A DNA stretch of 21,989 nt from contig JBKGYK010000056.1 of assembly GCA_046546095.1 (NCBI GenBank), positions 1-21,989 of the forward strand. The letters run 5' to 3'. The DNA is from JAQIBY01 sp046546095. Its GTDB lineage: Bacteria; Bacteroidota; Bacteroidia; Bacteroidales; ML635J-15. The notes beneath the pieces were generated by a model. The model was given only the letters and a program-made list of their open reading frames with translations, had not been told where the DNA came from and searched no databases. Of the stretch, positions 7,782-15,456 are shown in pieces. A program made the translations under genes and the position numbers. Each line of letters opens with the position of its first letter. The first letter of the stretch is position 1.

Positions 7782-10253
7782 ATGGAAAACAAATCCTTTC
7801 GCAAAATATTCATTGGTATTATCCTTCCGGCCATTGTTGCCATTTTGTTGTTCTTCTTCTCCGTTTGGTTGTTCTTTATTCCGATTGTGGAAAAAAACAT
7901 GATGGATGCAAAAAAAGAAATGATCGGCGAACTGACCAACACAGCATGGAGTTTGATCGATGAATATTATCAGGATTATCAGGATTCCGTGTATTCACTT
8001 GAGGAGGCTAAAAAGCTTGCTGCCAGAAAGGTTGAACTGATGCATTATGGTGCGGAAAATAAAGATTATTTCTGGATAACAGATACAAGCCCTTCCATGA
8101 TCATGCATCCTTATCGCAAAGATTTGAACGGCAAGGATTTAACAGACTATGAAGACCCCAATGGCCTGAAGCTTTTTGTTGAGGCTGCTGCCATTGTTGA
8201 TTCCGCAGGTGAGGGCTATCTTGATTATTACTGGCAGTTGAGGGATGATACCTCCAAAATTGTTAAAAAAATATCATTTGTGAAAGGCTTCCCTGAATGG
8301 GGATGGATTGTTGGAACCGGTATTTACATCGAAGATGTCAGGGAAGACATAGCAGCATTGAAAAACAGAATCACCCGTATTTCGCTATTGATAACACTGA
8401 TTATAGCTGTCCTGCTTGTTTATATCATCAGACAAAGCCTGAAAATTGAAAAAAAACGGTCTGAAGCCGAAGACAGCCTGAAAGAATCCAGAGAGAAATA
8501 TAAATCCCTGGTGGAAGCTTCCACAGAAGGTGTACTCATGCTAAGCAACAATAAGGTCATTTATGTCAATCAAACATTCTGTTCACTTTCGGGCTTCTCA
8601 TCCGAAGCAGTGTTGGGTATGACTTATGAGGATTTGTTCATCACCTCATGGAACGATATGCTAAAGCAACTTGACGAGCCGGGGCAATCTGTTTCATTAC
8701 AGGCGCAACTAAAACTCAGCAATGGAAAACTGCGTGAGATGCTGATACTCTTAAACAAAACATACGCCATCAACGAAACCAGGGTGATTGTCATCATTAA
8801 GGAAATTGGAACACAACAGCGGATTGAAAAAGCCCGGCAACAATTGAGCAGTGAACTGGAAGCATCACTGCTTATGATGAATCAACCCATCGGCCACTTT
8901 GTGGAGCCAATTATATCATGCTCACTAAGCACAAGCATAGCCGATGCCAGCATGATCATGAAACGCAAAGGCAAAGGCTTTATTTTTATTAAACAAAATG
9001 ATGAAATAATCGGTTTTGTAAGTTACAGTGATATAGTCAAACGCGTTGTGGCAGCCGGAATCTCTACCCGGGATTCCATTTCGGGAATTATCTCTGCACC
9101 TGTTGTATCCGTTAATCAGGATGCTTTGCTTTCAGAAGTTATACTGAGTTTTAAGAAGCATGATCTGTCTCATCTCCTGGTCAGGGATAGCCGGTCAAAA
9201 CCTGTAGGTGTCATAAACAAGAGCATTCTGGCCAAAGTGCAAAGTAATTCCATCAGTGTGTTGCTGGATGAAATAGATTTGTGTGAAACCCGGGATGAAT
9301 TGAAATCAAAATTTCCTGAAACCCCGGTAATTGTTGAGGCTCTGCTCAATGGCGGCGTTTATCCCAACAACATAACCAGACTCATCAGTGCCATTATAGA
9401 TGGCTTAACAAAAAGAGCCATTATTCTGGCATTTGAGGAATTGGGTGAGCCTCCCTGCAAATTCGCATTTTTCACCATGGGAAGCGAGGCAAGAAGGGAG
9501 CAAACATTGCTAACCGATCAGGATAACGCTATTATTTATGATGATGCATTTAAGGATGAAACCGTTGTGGCAAACTATTTTGTTACGCTTGGAGAAAAGG
9601 TGAATCATACCCTTGATTATGCCGGAATACACTTGTGTAAAGGCAATATGATGGCAGGAAATCCGGAATGGAATCAGCCGCTCAGTCAATGGAAAAACTA
9701 CTTTTCAAAATGGATAAACCAGAGTGATCCGCAAAGCATTCTTGATGCGTCCATATTTTTCGATATCCGCTTTGTGTATGGCGAAAATCAATATTGTACT
9801 GACTTGCAGAAACACATTTTGAAAGAAGTTGAATTTAAAGCTGTCTTCCTTCAACACATGGCTCAGGGTATTATTGACATTAAGCTGCCATCAATCACAC
9901 ACAACAGTAAGGTGGATCTGAAAAAACTGCTGATGCCGATAACCGGTTTTGCAAGAATATACAGCCTGAAGCTAAAAACTTATGAAGCAAACACAAGCAT
10001 GCGAATGCAAAAGGCAGCCAATGCACAACTGATTTCCAAACAGGCAAAGCTGGAATTGCAAAAAGTATATGATTTTCTAATGACATTAAGATTAAAACAA
10101 CATGTTAACATGCTACTGGAAAGTGACAGCCCTGAGAATATCATAAATGCAGAAGACCTGACCGATTTTGATTTTAGTGCTCTCAAAAAGGCAGCCTCCA
10201 TTGTGGCAGATTATCAAACACAGCTAAAATCTGATTTCAAAGGGATGTTGTAA
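7782..10253 (+). CDS. sCache-PAS-CBS-DUF294 membrane signalling protein
   Basis: An 823-aa signalling protein. In order: membrane helix (about 10-34); periplasmic single Cache domain (about 40-190, with YFWITD, MIMHP, LNGKDLTDYEDPNG and FPEWGWIVGTGIYIEDV, typical of sCache_2); second membrane helix (about 200-217); charged coiled linker; PAS domain (about 240-345); a linker helix; two CBS domains (about 375-490); a DUF294 nucleotidyltransferase-like domain (about 515-645) with the motif GSEARREQTLLTDQD at 567-581, including both expected Asp residues (579, 581); and a DUF294 C-terminal helical domain (about 655-815). sCache_2 domains commonly bind small carboxylates, and CBS pairs bind adenine nucleotides. 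CBS-DUF294 proteins commonly accompany VC_2705-type symporters, but the membrane sensor module fused here is notable. It probably tunes the upstream transporter. No kinase or DNA-binding domain is present. Confidence 0.85.
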   Translation: MENKSFRKIFIGIILPAIVAILLFFFSVWLFFIPIVEKNMMDAKKEMIGELTNTAWSLIDEYYQDYQDSVYSLEEAKKLAARKVELMHYGAENKDYFWITDTSPSMIMHPYRKDLNGKDLTDYEDPNGLKLFVEAAAIVDSAGEGYLDYYWQLRDDTSKIVKKISFVKGFPEWGWIVGTGIYIEDVREDIAALKNRITRISLLITLIIAVLLVYIIRQSLKIEKKRSEAEDSLKESREKYKSLVEASTEGVLMLSNNKVIYVNQTFCSLSGFSSEAVLGMTYEDLFITSWNDMLKQLDEPGQSVSLQAQLKLSNGKLREMLILLNKTYAINETRVIVIIKEIGTQQRIEKARQQLSSELEASLLMMNQPIGHFVEPIISCSLSTSIADASMIMKRKGKGFIFIKQNDEIIGFVSYSDIVKRVVAAGISTRDSISGIISAPVVSVNQDALLSEVILSFKKHDLSHLLVRDSRSKPVGVINKSILAKVQSNSISVLLDEIDLCETRDELKSKFPETPVIVEALLNGGVYPNNITRLISAIIDGLTKRAIILAFEELGEPPCKFAFFTMGSEARREQTLLTDQDNAIIYDDAFKDETVVANYFVTLGEKVNHTLDYAGIHLCKGNMMAGNPEWNQPLSQWKNYFSKWINQSDPQSILDASIFFDIRFVYGENQYCTDLQKHILKEVEFKAVFLQHMAQGIIDIKLPSITHNSKVDLKKLLMPITGFARIYSLKLKTYEANTSMRMQKAANAQLISKQAKLELQKVYDFLMTLRLKQHVNMLLESDSPENIINAEDLTDFDFSALKKAASIVADYQTQLKSDFKGML

Positions 10254-10332
10254 GCGCTAAACTATGATTTGGTCCCACATAATATGATTTTCTGAATCTG
10301 TTAAAACTCCTGTATACGAAGGTTGTGATTTT

Positions 10333-10425
10333 GCGTGAGGGATAGAAGCGGTACCCCACATCCGCCTCCCGGCGGGAGAGGAGTACAAGCGGATAGCCCG
10401 ACCCGCCGGCTGGTGGGTCACGCCC
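10333..10425. ncRNA. Structured intergenic element, copy 1
   Basis: A 93-nt block closed by GCGTGA (10333-10338) pairing with TCACGC (10418-10423). Just inside the left arm is GGGATAGAAGCGG. A variable hairpin follows (10366-10370 with 10374-10378), then GCGGATAGCCCG, then a hairpin 10400-10407 with 10412-10419 that overlaps the closing stem by two bases, so the last pairs compete. A second diverged copy is at about 18778-18908. I recall this layout as a frequent intergenic element in Bacteroidota but cannot attach a family name. Strand and function are unknown. The rest of the 261-nt gap (10254-10514) shows no gene and no clear terminator for the operon before it. Confidence 0.55.
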
Positions 10426-10502
10426 AAATAAAGCAATATTCCAAATTCCAGATAACAGATTTCAAATGATTAATCCATTTCACCAATAACCAACCTTTTC
10501 CT

Positions 10503-10510
10503 TACCTTTG
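10503..10510 (+). promoter_or_regulatory. Promoter -7 element (TACCTTTG) with very short or no leader
   Basis: TACCTTTG matches TAnnTTTG fully. It ends only 4 nt before the ATG at 10515, so transcription would begin at or very near the start codon, giving a leaderless or nearly leaderless mRNA. The -33 position has a T-rich stretch (TTTC near 10478) instead of TTG. Confidence 0.5.
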
Positions 10511-10514
10511 CCCC

Positions 10515-11771
10515 ATGCAAAAATTTCCAAAATACGACCTTGTTATTGCAGGTGCCGGTGCTGCCGGTTTGCTGGCCGCCATACGTGCTGCTGAAAGCGG
10601 TGCTTCTGTGCTGGTGGTTGAGAAAATGAAACAAGCCGGTCGTAAAATCCGCATTACCGGTAAAGGTCGTTGCAATATCACCAACAGCGATGATTTGGAA
10701 GATTTTGTCCAAAAAGTTCTGCCCAACGGGAAATTCCTGTATCCGGCATTTTACGAATTTTATACCTGGGATATCATAGCTTTGCTGGAGGAGTCTGGTG
10801 TGCATTGCAAGCTTGAACGCGGCGGACGTTATTATCCCGAATCAGACAAAGCAGGTGATGTGGCAGATGCATTATTCAACAGGGCTAAAGCTGCCGGAGC
10901 TGATTTCTTGTTTGAAACTTCCGTTAAAAAGATCAGGCAACAGGATGGACGTCTGGCATCTGTGGAGCTTACCGGAAAAAATGCTCCGGAGTGGATTGAT
11001 TGCAAAAAGCTGATTCTTTGTACAGGTGGCAAAACCTACCCTGGAACCGGTTCCACAGGGGATGGATACAATCTGGCAGAACAAGCCGGACATAAGATCG
11101 TGAAACCCCTGCCTGCACTGGTTGCATTGCAGACTGACAGCCCGCATTCCTCTCAGCTCGAAGGGCTGAAACTGAAAAACATCAATGCTACCTTGCGAAT
11201 TAATGGAGCCCCTGCGCATGAAGCATTTGGGGAGCTGTATTTTACCGATAGAGGTCTGGACGGACCTGTTGTTCTGAGCCTGAGTCGTTTTGCTGCCATG
11301 GCGATGGACAGGGGAGAGGCATGTGAAATAGCCCTTGATTTGAAACCTGCCCTGGATGAAGAGAAACTCAGGCAGAGATTGCAACGGGATATGGACGAAC
11401 AAGGCAAGCGCAATATCAAAAACCTGTTCAAAAACTGGCTGCCATCTCAGCTTATTCCTGTCTTTTTTGATGTGTTGAAAATCAATCCTGATAAGCCGGC
11501 ACATCAGGTTTCGGGAAAAGAAAGAGATGCGATATGCAATCTGATGAAAGATATGCGTTTTCAGGTAAGCGGTACCGGACCCTGGGAAGAAGCTGTGATT
11601 ACAAGCGGCGGGGTAAATACCGATGAGGTGAATCCCAAAACTCTGGAATCCAAACTACTGCCGGGCTTGTACTTTGCGGGAGAGCTGCTTAATCTCGATG
11701 CCGAAACCGGTGGATATAACCTGCAAATTGCCTGGAGTACGGGCTGGCTGGCGGGGAAATCTTCGGATTGA
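10515..11771 (+). CDS. HI0933/YhiN-family flavoprotein (FAD-dependent oxidoreductase)
   Basis: A 418-aa protein of the HI0933-like family (YhiN, BaiN-type). The N terminus has the FAD-binding Rossmann motif DLVIAGAGAAGLLAA (GxGxxG at 13-18) with E36 at the end of the second strand, followed by the family signature GRKIRITGKGRCNITNS (42-58). A second FAD contact, LILCTGGKTYPGTGSTGDGY, is in the middle, and the C terminus carries GLYFAGELLNLDAETGGYN. Length and motifs are complete. Family members are flavoenzymes of mostly unsettled function; some gut homologues (BaiN) are linked to bile acid reduction, but that should not be assumed here. The stop codon directly abuts that of the opposing DksA-like gene. 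Confidence 0.88.
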   Translation: MQKFPKYDLVIAGAGAAGLLAAIRAAESGASVLVVEKMKQAGRKIRITGKGRCNITNSDDLEDFVQKVLPNGKFLYPAFYEFYTWDIIALLEESGVHCKLERGGRYYPESDKAGDVADALFNRAKAAGADFLFETSVKKIRQQDGRLASVELTGKNAPEWIDCKKLILCTGGKTYPGTGSTGDGYNLAEQAGHKIVKPLPALVALQTDSPHSSQLEGLKLKNINATLRINGAPAHEAFGELYFTDRGLDGPVVLSLSRFAAMAMDRGEACEIALDLKPALDEEKLRQRLQRDMDEQGKRNIKNLFKNWLPSQLIPVFFDVLKINPDKPAHQVSGKERDAICNLMKDMRFQVSGTGPWEEAVITSGGVNTDEVNPKTLESKLLPGLYFAGELLNLDAETGGYNLQIAWSTGWLAGKSSD

Positions 11772-12104
11772 TTATTGTGCACAATTCACGCAGTACAGAC
11801 TCTCCGGCCGAATCAGTATACGACCGGTCGGGATGGGCCTGTGGCATTTTAGGCAGCGCCCGAAATCATCCGTGCCGGCCTGTTTTAACACACGTTTCAG
11901 GTCTTCAAGTTTCTTTTCTGCCTGACGTAAAGATGCTTCGTTGACACTACGGTTGTTGATGGCATCCATGCGGGAAACCCGTCCAATTGCATTGTCCGGA
12001 GAAATTGGTTTTGTCAGCTCTCTGTATTCAGTGATGAGCTTTTCGGTTTTTTCAATTTCCTGCTCTATCCGGGCTTTGATTTCTTCTGTATTGCGATCTT
12101 CCAT
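11772..12104 (-). CDS. DksA/TraR-family C4 zinc-finger protein
   Basis: A 110-aa protein, starting at the ATG whose first base is 12104; an upstream in-frame ATG (12143) would add 13 Cys-rich residues unlike the family and was rejected. The N-terminal two thirds is a charged coiled coil (EEIKARIEQEIEKTEKLITE and NEASLRQAEKKLEDLKRVL), and the C terminus is a C4 zinc finger, CLKC-x17-CVNC. In between is the line AIGRVSRMDAINNR, close to the GRVSRIDAM segment common in small DksA/TraR relatives. DksA reaches into the RNA polymerase secondary channel and, with ppGpp, changes promoter choice. At 110 aa this is shorter than E. coli DksA (151 aa), and the coiled-coil tip acidic pair (DxxDA) is not obvious, so it may be a DksA-like paralogue with altered activity. 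Confidence 0.83.
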   Translation of the reverse strand: MEDRNTEEIKARIEQEIEKTEKLITEYRELTKPISPDNAIGRVSRMDAINNRSVNEASLRQAEKKLEDLKRVLKQAGTDDFGRCLKCHRPIPTGRILIRPESLYCVNCAQ

Positions 12105-12109
12105 AGGTG

Positions 12110-12117
12110 TAAATATA
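12110..12117 (-). promoter_or_regulatory. Possible -7 element (TATATTTA) for the DksA-like gene
   Basis: On the minus strand TATATTTA differs from TAnnTTTG only at the last base and ends 5 nt before the ATG at 12104. If used, the mRNA would be nearly leaderless, the same arrangement as for the flavoprotein gene at 10515. No -33 TTG was found at the right distance. Confidence 0.3.
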
Positions 12118-12355
12118 CAGCAAAAAATTGATTTGCATATCATTCCTTACCCATGATGAATGAGTTTTTGATATGTATGCTATGATGTCTGTGTCTGACT
12201 GAAAATGTGTTGCACATATGAAATAATCCAGATTGCAATTTTTTGCATTTGCATGTGATGATATTGGCTGTCTGGCGGGTGAAAAAGACATGAAGTTCCG
12301 GTGTCGTGTATTGCAAGTGTCCGAATATCAGGCTTATAAGTAAAGTGTGTTTGAC

Positions 12356-12385
12356 TTGCGCAAACTGAACAAGTTTATATCTTTG
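12356..12385 (+). promoter_or_regulatory. Bacteroidota-type promoter for the AbgT gene
   Basis: TTG at 12356-12358 and TATCTTTG at 12378-12385 are separated by 19 nt, matching the -33/-7 consensus (TTG, about 19-20 nt, TAnnTTTG) completely. Transcription would start near 12391, giving a leader of about 95 nt before the ATG at 12486. Confidence 0.7.
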
Positions 12386-12485
12386 CTGTTCGAAATTTTG
12401 ATGCATACATTCGAAATATGACCCGGCTTATTTGCGGGCAGATTTCAGTGATTATGCCATTTTAAATAATGACAAACCACTGATT

Positions 12486-14018
12486 ATGAAGAAGAAAAAG
12501 CAGCGTAAAGGCCTTGTTAGCATTATGCTGAACGGCGTAGAACGTTTCGGAAATGCCTTACCACACCCGGCAATTTTATTTGCCATTTTTGCCCTTACTG
12601 CCCTTGTGTTGTCTCTGATTGGATATTGGTTGGGCTGGCATGCTCAACATCCTGCAACGGGAGAAACCATTGAAGTTGTCAATTTATTGTCCAAATCCGG
12701 TCTGAACCGTGTGATGACAGAAATGGTAACCAACTTTACTGATTTTGCACCTCTGGGTATCGTTCTGGTGGCCATGTTGGGTATTGGTATTGCGGACACC
12801 TCGGGTTTGATATCTGCAGCCATTCGCAAACTTGTGCTTTCTTCCCCCAGCCGCATCATTACATTTGTGATTGTTTTGGCCGGAATATTGTCCAATATTG
12901 CCAGTAGTGTGGGTTATGTACTTGTGATTCCTCTGGCAGGAACCATTTTTATGGCAATGAAAAGGCATCCCATTGTTGGCATGGCAGCTGCTTTTGCTGG
13001 TGTTTCAGGCGGTTTTTCTGCAAACCTGATACTCGGTACAATCGATCCTTTGCTGGCCGGTTTGAGTACCGAAGCAGCCAAAATTCTGGATCCTTCGTAT
13101 AGTGTAAATCCCACGGCAAACTATTATCTGATGGTGGTATCTGTGTTTCTGATCGCAGCACTTGGTACCTGGGTTACAGAAAAAATTGTGGCCCCACGTT
13201 TTGGTAATTATGCCGGCGAAGCCAAAGAGGAAAAAATGGAAAGGCTTGAACCCAAAGAGCGAAAAGGCCTCCGGTGGAGTTTCTACGTAATGCTTTTTTG
13301 GATTGTACTGATCCTGCTCGGAGTGCTGCCTAAAAATGGCGTGCTTCGTGGGCCGGATGGCGGCTTATTAAGTTCACCGGTTATTGATGGTGTTGTTGCT
13401 TTTTTGTTCCTTATTGCAGGGACCATGGGCATAGCTTACGGCTTTGCCGTTGGTAAATTCAAGAAGCAAAAGGATGTCATTGCCGGCATGTCCGACAGTA
13501 TAAAGACGCTATCCTATTATATTGTACTTGTCTTTTTTGCAGCCCAGTTTGTTGCGTATTTTAAATGGAGTAATATAGGAATTATCTTTGCCGTTGAGGG
13601 TGCTGAATTGTTGGTACGCGCCAATCTCGGACTGATTCCTACCATGCTTTTGTTTATTGTTCTGGCAGGATCCATCAATATGGTTATGGGCAGTGCTTCA
13701 GCAAAGTGGGCACTGATGGCTCCAATCTTTATCCCTATATTTATGATGCTTGGATATTCCCCGGAATTATCACAAGCAGTTTATCGTATAGGTGATTCGG
13801 TAACAAATGTGATATCTCCGATGATGAGTTTCTTTGCCCTGATTATAGCGTATTTCCAAAAATATGAGCCCAAAGCTGGTATTGGCACACTTACATCAAC
13901 AATGTTGCCCTACTCTATGGTGTTTTTTATCGGCTGGTCGCTTTTGCTGGTAGCATGGGTTCTGCTCGATATACCCCTGGGTCCTGGTGCCGGTCTGCAT
14001 TATACCCTGCCCGGTTAA
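12486..14018 (+). CDS. AbgT-family transporter
   Basis: A 510-aa inner-membrane protein of the AbgT family (E. coli AbgT, 508 aa; also MtrF and YdaH). The ATG at 12486 starts MKKKKQRKGLVSIMLNGVER; an upstream in-frame ATG (12432) adds 18 residues without family character and lies closer to the promoter. Recognisable family regions are VERFGNALPHPAILFAIFAL at the N terminus, the hairpin region SNIASSVGYVLVIPLAG, GVSGGFSANLILGTIDPLLAG, and in the second half GSINMVMGSASAKWALMAPI and RIGDSVTNVISPMMSFFAL. Members import p-aminobenzoyl-glutamate or, in some studies, export sulfonamides. No peptidase of the AbgA/AbgB type is adjacent, so folate salvage is not supported by context. It stands alone behind its own promoter. 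Confidence 0.9.
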   Translation: MKKKKQRKGLVSIMLNGVERFGNALPHPAILFAIFALTALVLSLIGYWLGWHAQHPATGETIEVVNLLSKSGLNRVMTEMVTNFTDFAPLGIVLVAMLGIGIADTSGLISAAIRKLVLSSPSRIITFVIVLAGILSNIASSVGYVLVIPLAGTIFMAMKRHPIVGMAAAFAGVSGGFSANLILGTIDPLLAGLSTEAAKILDPSYSVNPTANYYLMVVSVFLIAALGTWVTEKIVAPRFGNYAGEAKEEKMERLEPKERKGLRWSFYVMLFWIVLILLGVLPKNGVLRGPDGGLLSSPVIDGVVAFLFLIAGTMGIAYGFAVGKFKKQKDVIAGMSDSIKTLSYYIVLVFFAAQFVAYFKWSNIGIIFAVEGAELLVRANLGLIPTMLLFIVLAGSINMVMGSASAKWALMAPIFIPIFMMLGYSPELSQAVYRIGDSVTNVISPMMSFFALIIAYFQKYEPKAGIGTLTSTMLPYSMVFFIGWSLLLVAWVLLDIPLGPGAGLHYTLPG

Positions 14019-14182
14019 ATATGTAAATATAGCGGAATCTAATGCAGGGACATGCCTTGTTTATTGATCGCTATGATATGATTCTTTGTTTTTGCCCGCT
14101 TCATATGGTTGCGATTTTTGGCATGATCTATTGTCTTTGTCATTGTTTTTGATTTTATCTGTGTCGGATAAATAAAAATTCG

Positions 14183-14190
14183 TACATTTA
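14183..14190 (+). promoter_or_regulatory. Possible -7 element (TACATTTA) for the barrel array
   Basis: TACATTTA differs from TAnnTTTG only in the last base and lies 24 nt before the ATG at 14215. No TTG was found at the -33 position. This is the best candidate in the 196-nt gap after the AbgT gene, where no clear terminator is seen either. Confidence 0.3.
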
Positions 14191-14214
14191 CATGAAACTA
14201 TAAAACCTTTAGCA

Positions 14215-14835
14215 ATGAGAAAATGGATTCTGATTTTAATTGTATCAATATTTTGTGTTTTTCCTGAACTTTCAGCACAGGAAAAGGAGAATTCTACAAA
14301 TGCAGCCAATGTTGATCTGAATAAATTCACTCATGGAATCGGTGCTGCTGCCGGCTTTACCACCGGTTATGGGTTGTCATACCGGTATTATATGGATAGA
14401 TGGGCCTTTCAGGGTACTTTTGCACCCATCGTGGAAGGTACAAATAATATGACATTCAGCACCGGCCTTACTTTTATGTACAGGCTTGCAGATACGGAAT
14501 TTGTCAATCTTTACCTTTATGAATCCAACCACTGGCATTATTTAAAAAACGAGTGGGATTCAAATTTCACACCTTATAACAGCAATGAAGTTCACACAAA
14601 TTACAGTATGGATATGGAGAATTATATTCATTCCGGTATTGGGGTAGGTTTTGAGTTTATCTTATGGGACAGGATTTCTTTCAATCTTATGACGGGATAT
14701 TCGGTTAAGTACGGAAGATATCACAATATCCGGCATAGATTTAATGACGGGGAATTGGTTGAAGATAATTCAACAGCTGAGAACCGGACAAAAATTCACC
14801 CGACCATCGAAGGCGGTTTATATTATTGTTTCTAA
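14215..14835 (+). CDS. Outer-membrane beta-barrel, array member 1
   Basis: 206 aa with a signal peptide (MRKWILILIVSIFCVFPELS, cleavage near SAQ). First of five tandem relatives sharing, in order: a Gly-rich first strand followed by TTGxGLxYRY (here FTTGYGLSYRYY), a central xxFxYRL strand (FMYRLADTE), NLYLYxxN (NLYLYESNHWHY), GxGxGFEF (GIGVGFEFILWD), SxNLMxGY (SFNLMTGYS) and a terminal E-x-GLYYxF. The last residue is Phe, as expected for BAM-dependent barrels. Size suggests 8 strands. This member is the longest because of an extra loop after the NLMTGY strand (about residues 165-195). The function is not recognised. Confidence 0.72.
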   Translation: MRKWILILIVSIFCVFPELSAQEKENSTNAANVDLNKFTHGIGAAAGFTTGYGLSYRYYMDRWAFQGTFAPIVEGTNNMTFSTGLTFMYRLADTEFVNLYLYESNHWHYLKNEWDSNFTPYNSNEVHTNYSMDMENYIHSGIGVGFEFILWDRISFNLMTGYSVKYGRYHNIRHRFNDGELVEDNSTAENRTKIHPTIEGGLYYCF

Positions 14836-14847
14836 AGCCCGATTGTC

Positions 14848-15384
14848 ATGATACATAAATTCTGTTATACAGCCATGGCAATCCTGTTATCACTAACAGG
14901 GTTGGCTCAGGAAAACAGGGACACCAGCCCGAAACCCTATGATTTTAAGCACGCCATTGGTGTCAATCTTGGCGAAACAACCGGAAAAGGACTTGCATAT
15001 CGGTTTAGCCATGAAAAGTTTTCTGCTCAACTTGCTTTCTGGCCTGTGGTTGAAGACTTTGATTATGATGCAGAGATATTTACCAGCCTGAGCTTCTATT
15101 ACAGACTCCGGGAATACGAACACGGTAACCTTCTGCTTTATCAGGGGAATGAGTATCAGTACAGTAAGCAGTTTACCTGGGGGTGTCCTCCGGGGATGTT
15201 CTGTCTTCATCAACCTAACAATGGGATTGAAGAAAAGCATTTATACAGCACGAGTCTTGGCTTTGGCTTTGAATTATTATTAGGAAAACGGGGAAGTATC
15301 AATCTGTTGATGGGCTATACCGCCATGGATAATTTCACTATGCTTAAAGTAAAGGGCGAAGTGGGAATGTTTTTTCACTTTTGA
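14848..15384 (+). CDS. Outer-membrane beta-barrel, array member 2
   Basis: 178 aa, starting 12 nt after member 1. Signal peptide MIHKFCYTAMAILLSLTGLA-Q. It carries the shared pattern: ETTGKGLAYRFSHEKFSAQL, FYYRLREYEHGNLLLYQGN, SLGFGFELLLGKRGSINLLM, and a terminal GEVGMFFHF ending in Phe. A surface loop in the middle contains two Cys (CPPGMFC), unusual for an outer-membrane barrel and possibly disulfide-bonded. It is closest to member 4 in the TTGKGLAYR and LYQGN segments, which suggests these two arose by a later duplication. Confidence 0.7.
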   Translation: MIHKFCYTAMAILLSLTGLAQENRDTSPKPYDFKHAIGVNLGETTGKGLAYRFSHEKFSAQLAFWPVVEDFDYDAEIFTSLSFYYRLREYEHGNLLLYQGNEYQYSKQFTWGCPPGMFCLHQPNNGIEEKHLYSTSLGFGFELLLGKRGSINLLMGYTAMDNFTMLKVKGEVGMFFHF

Positions 15385-15456
15385 GAATAAAATCACCAGC
15401 TAAATCCATTTGCAGGCAATAAATTATATCTCAACCTGTTATAAATATATAACCAC

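Larger units (their letters stand above)
12105..12485. other. 381-nt intergenic region with divergent promoters
   Basis: No gene is seen between the divergent DksA-like and AbgT genes. On the left is a possible minus-strand -7 element for the DksA-like gene, on the right a clear plus-strand promoter. Between the promoter and the AbgT start the 8-mer TTCGAAAT occurs twice (near 12389 and 12410). The middle shows nothing recognisable. Confidence 0.55.

Noticed and set aside
10872..11504. A 210-codon minus-strand frame
   Set aside because: It lies entirely antisense to the well-supported HI0933-type flavoprotein and has no recognisable domain.
12486..14018. A folate-fragment salvage operon around the AbgT gene
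   Set aside because: No AbgA/AbgB-type peptidase or other folate gene lies nearby; the gene stands alone.
14019..14214. A terminator after the AbgT gene
   Set aside because: Only weak pairings (such as ATAGCG near 14029 with CGCTAT near 14069) were found, with no proper T-run.
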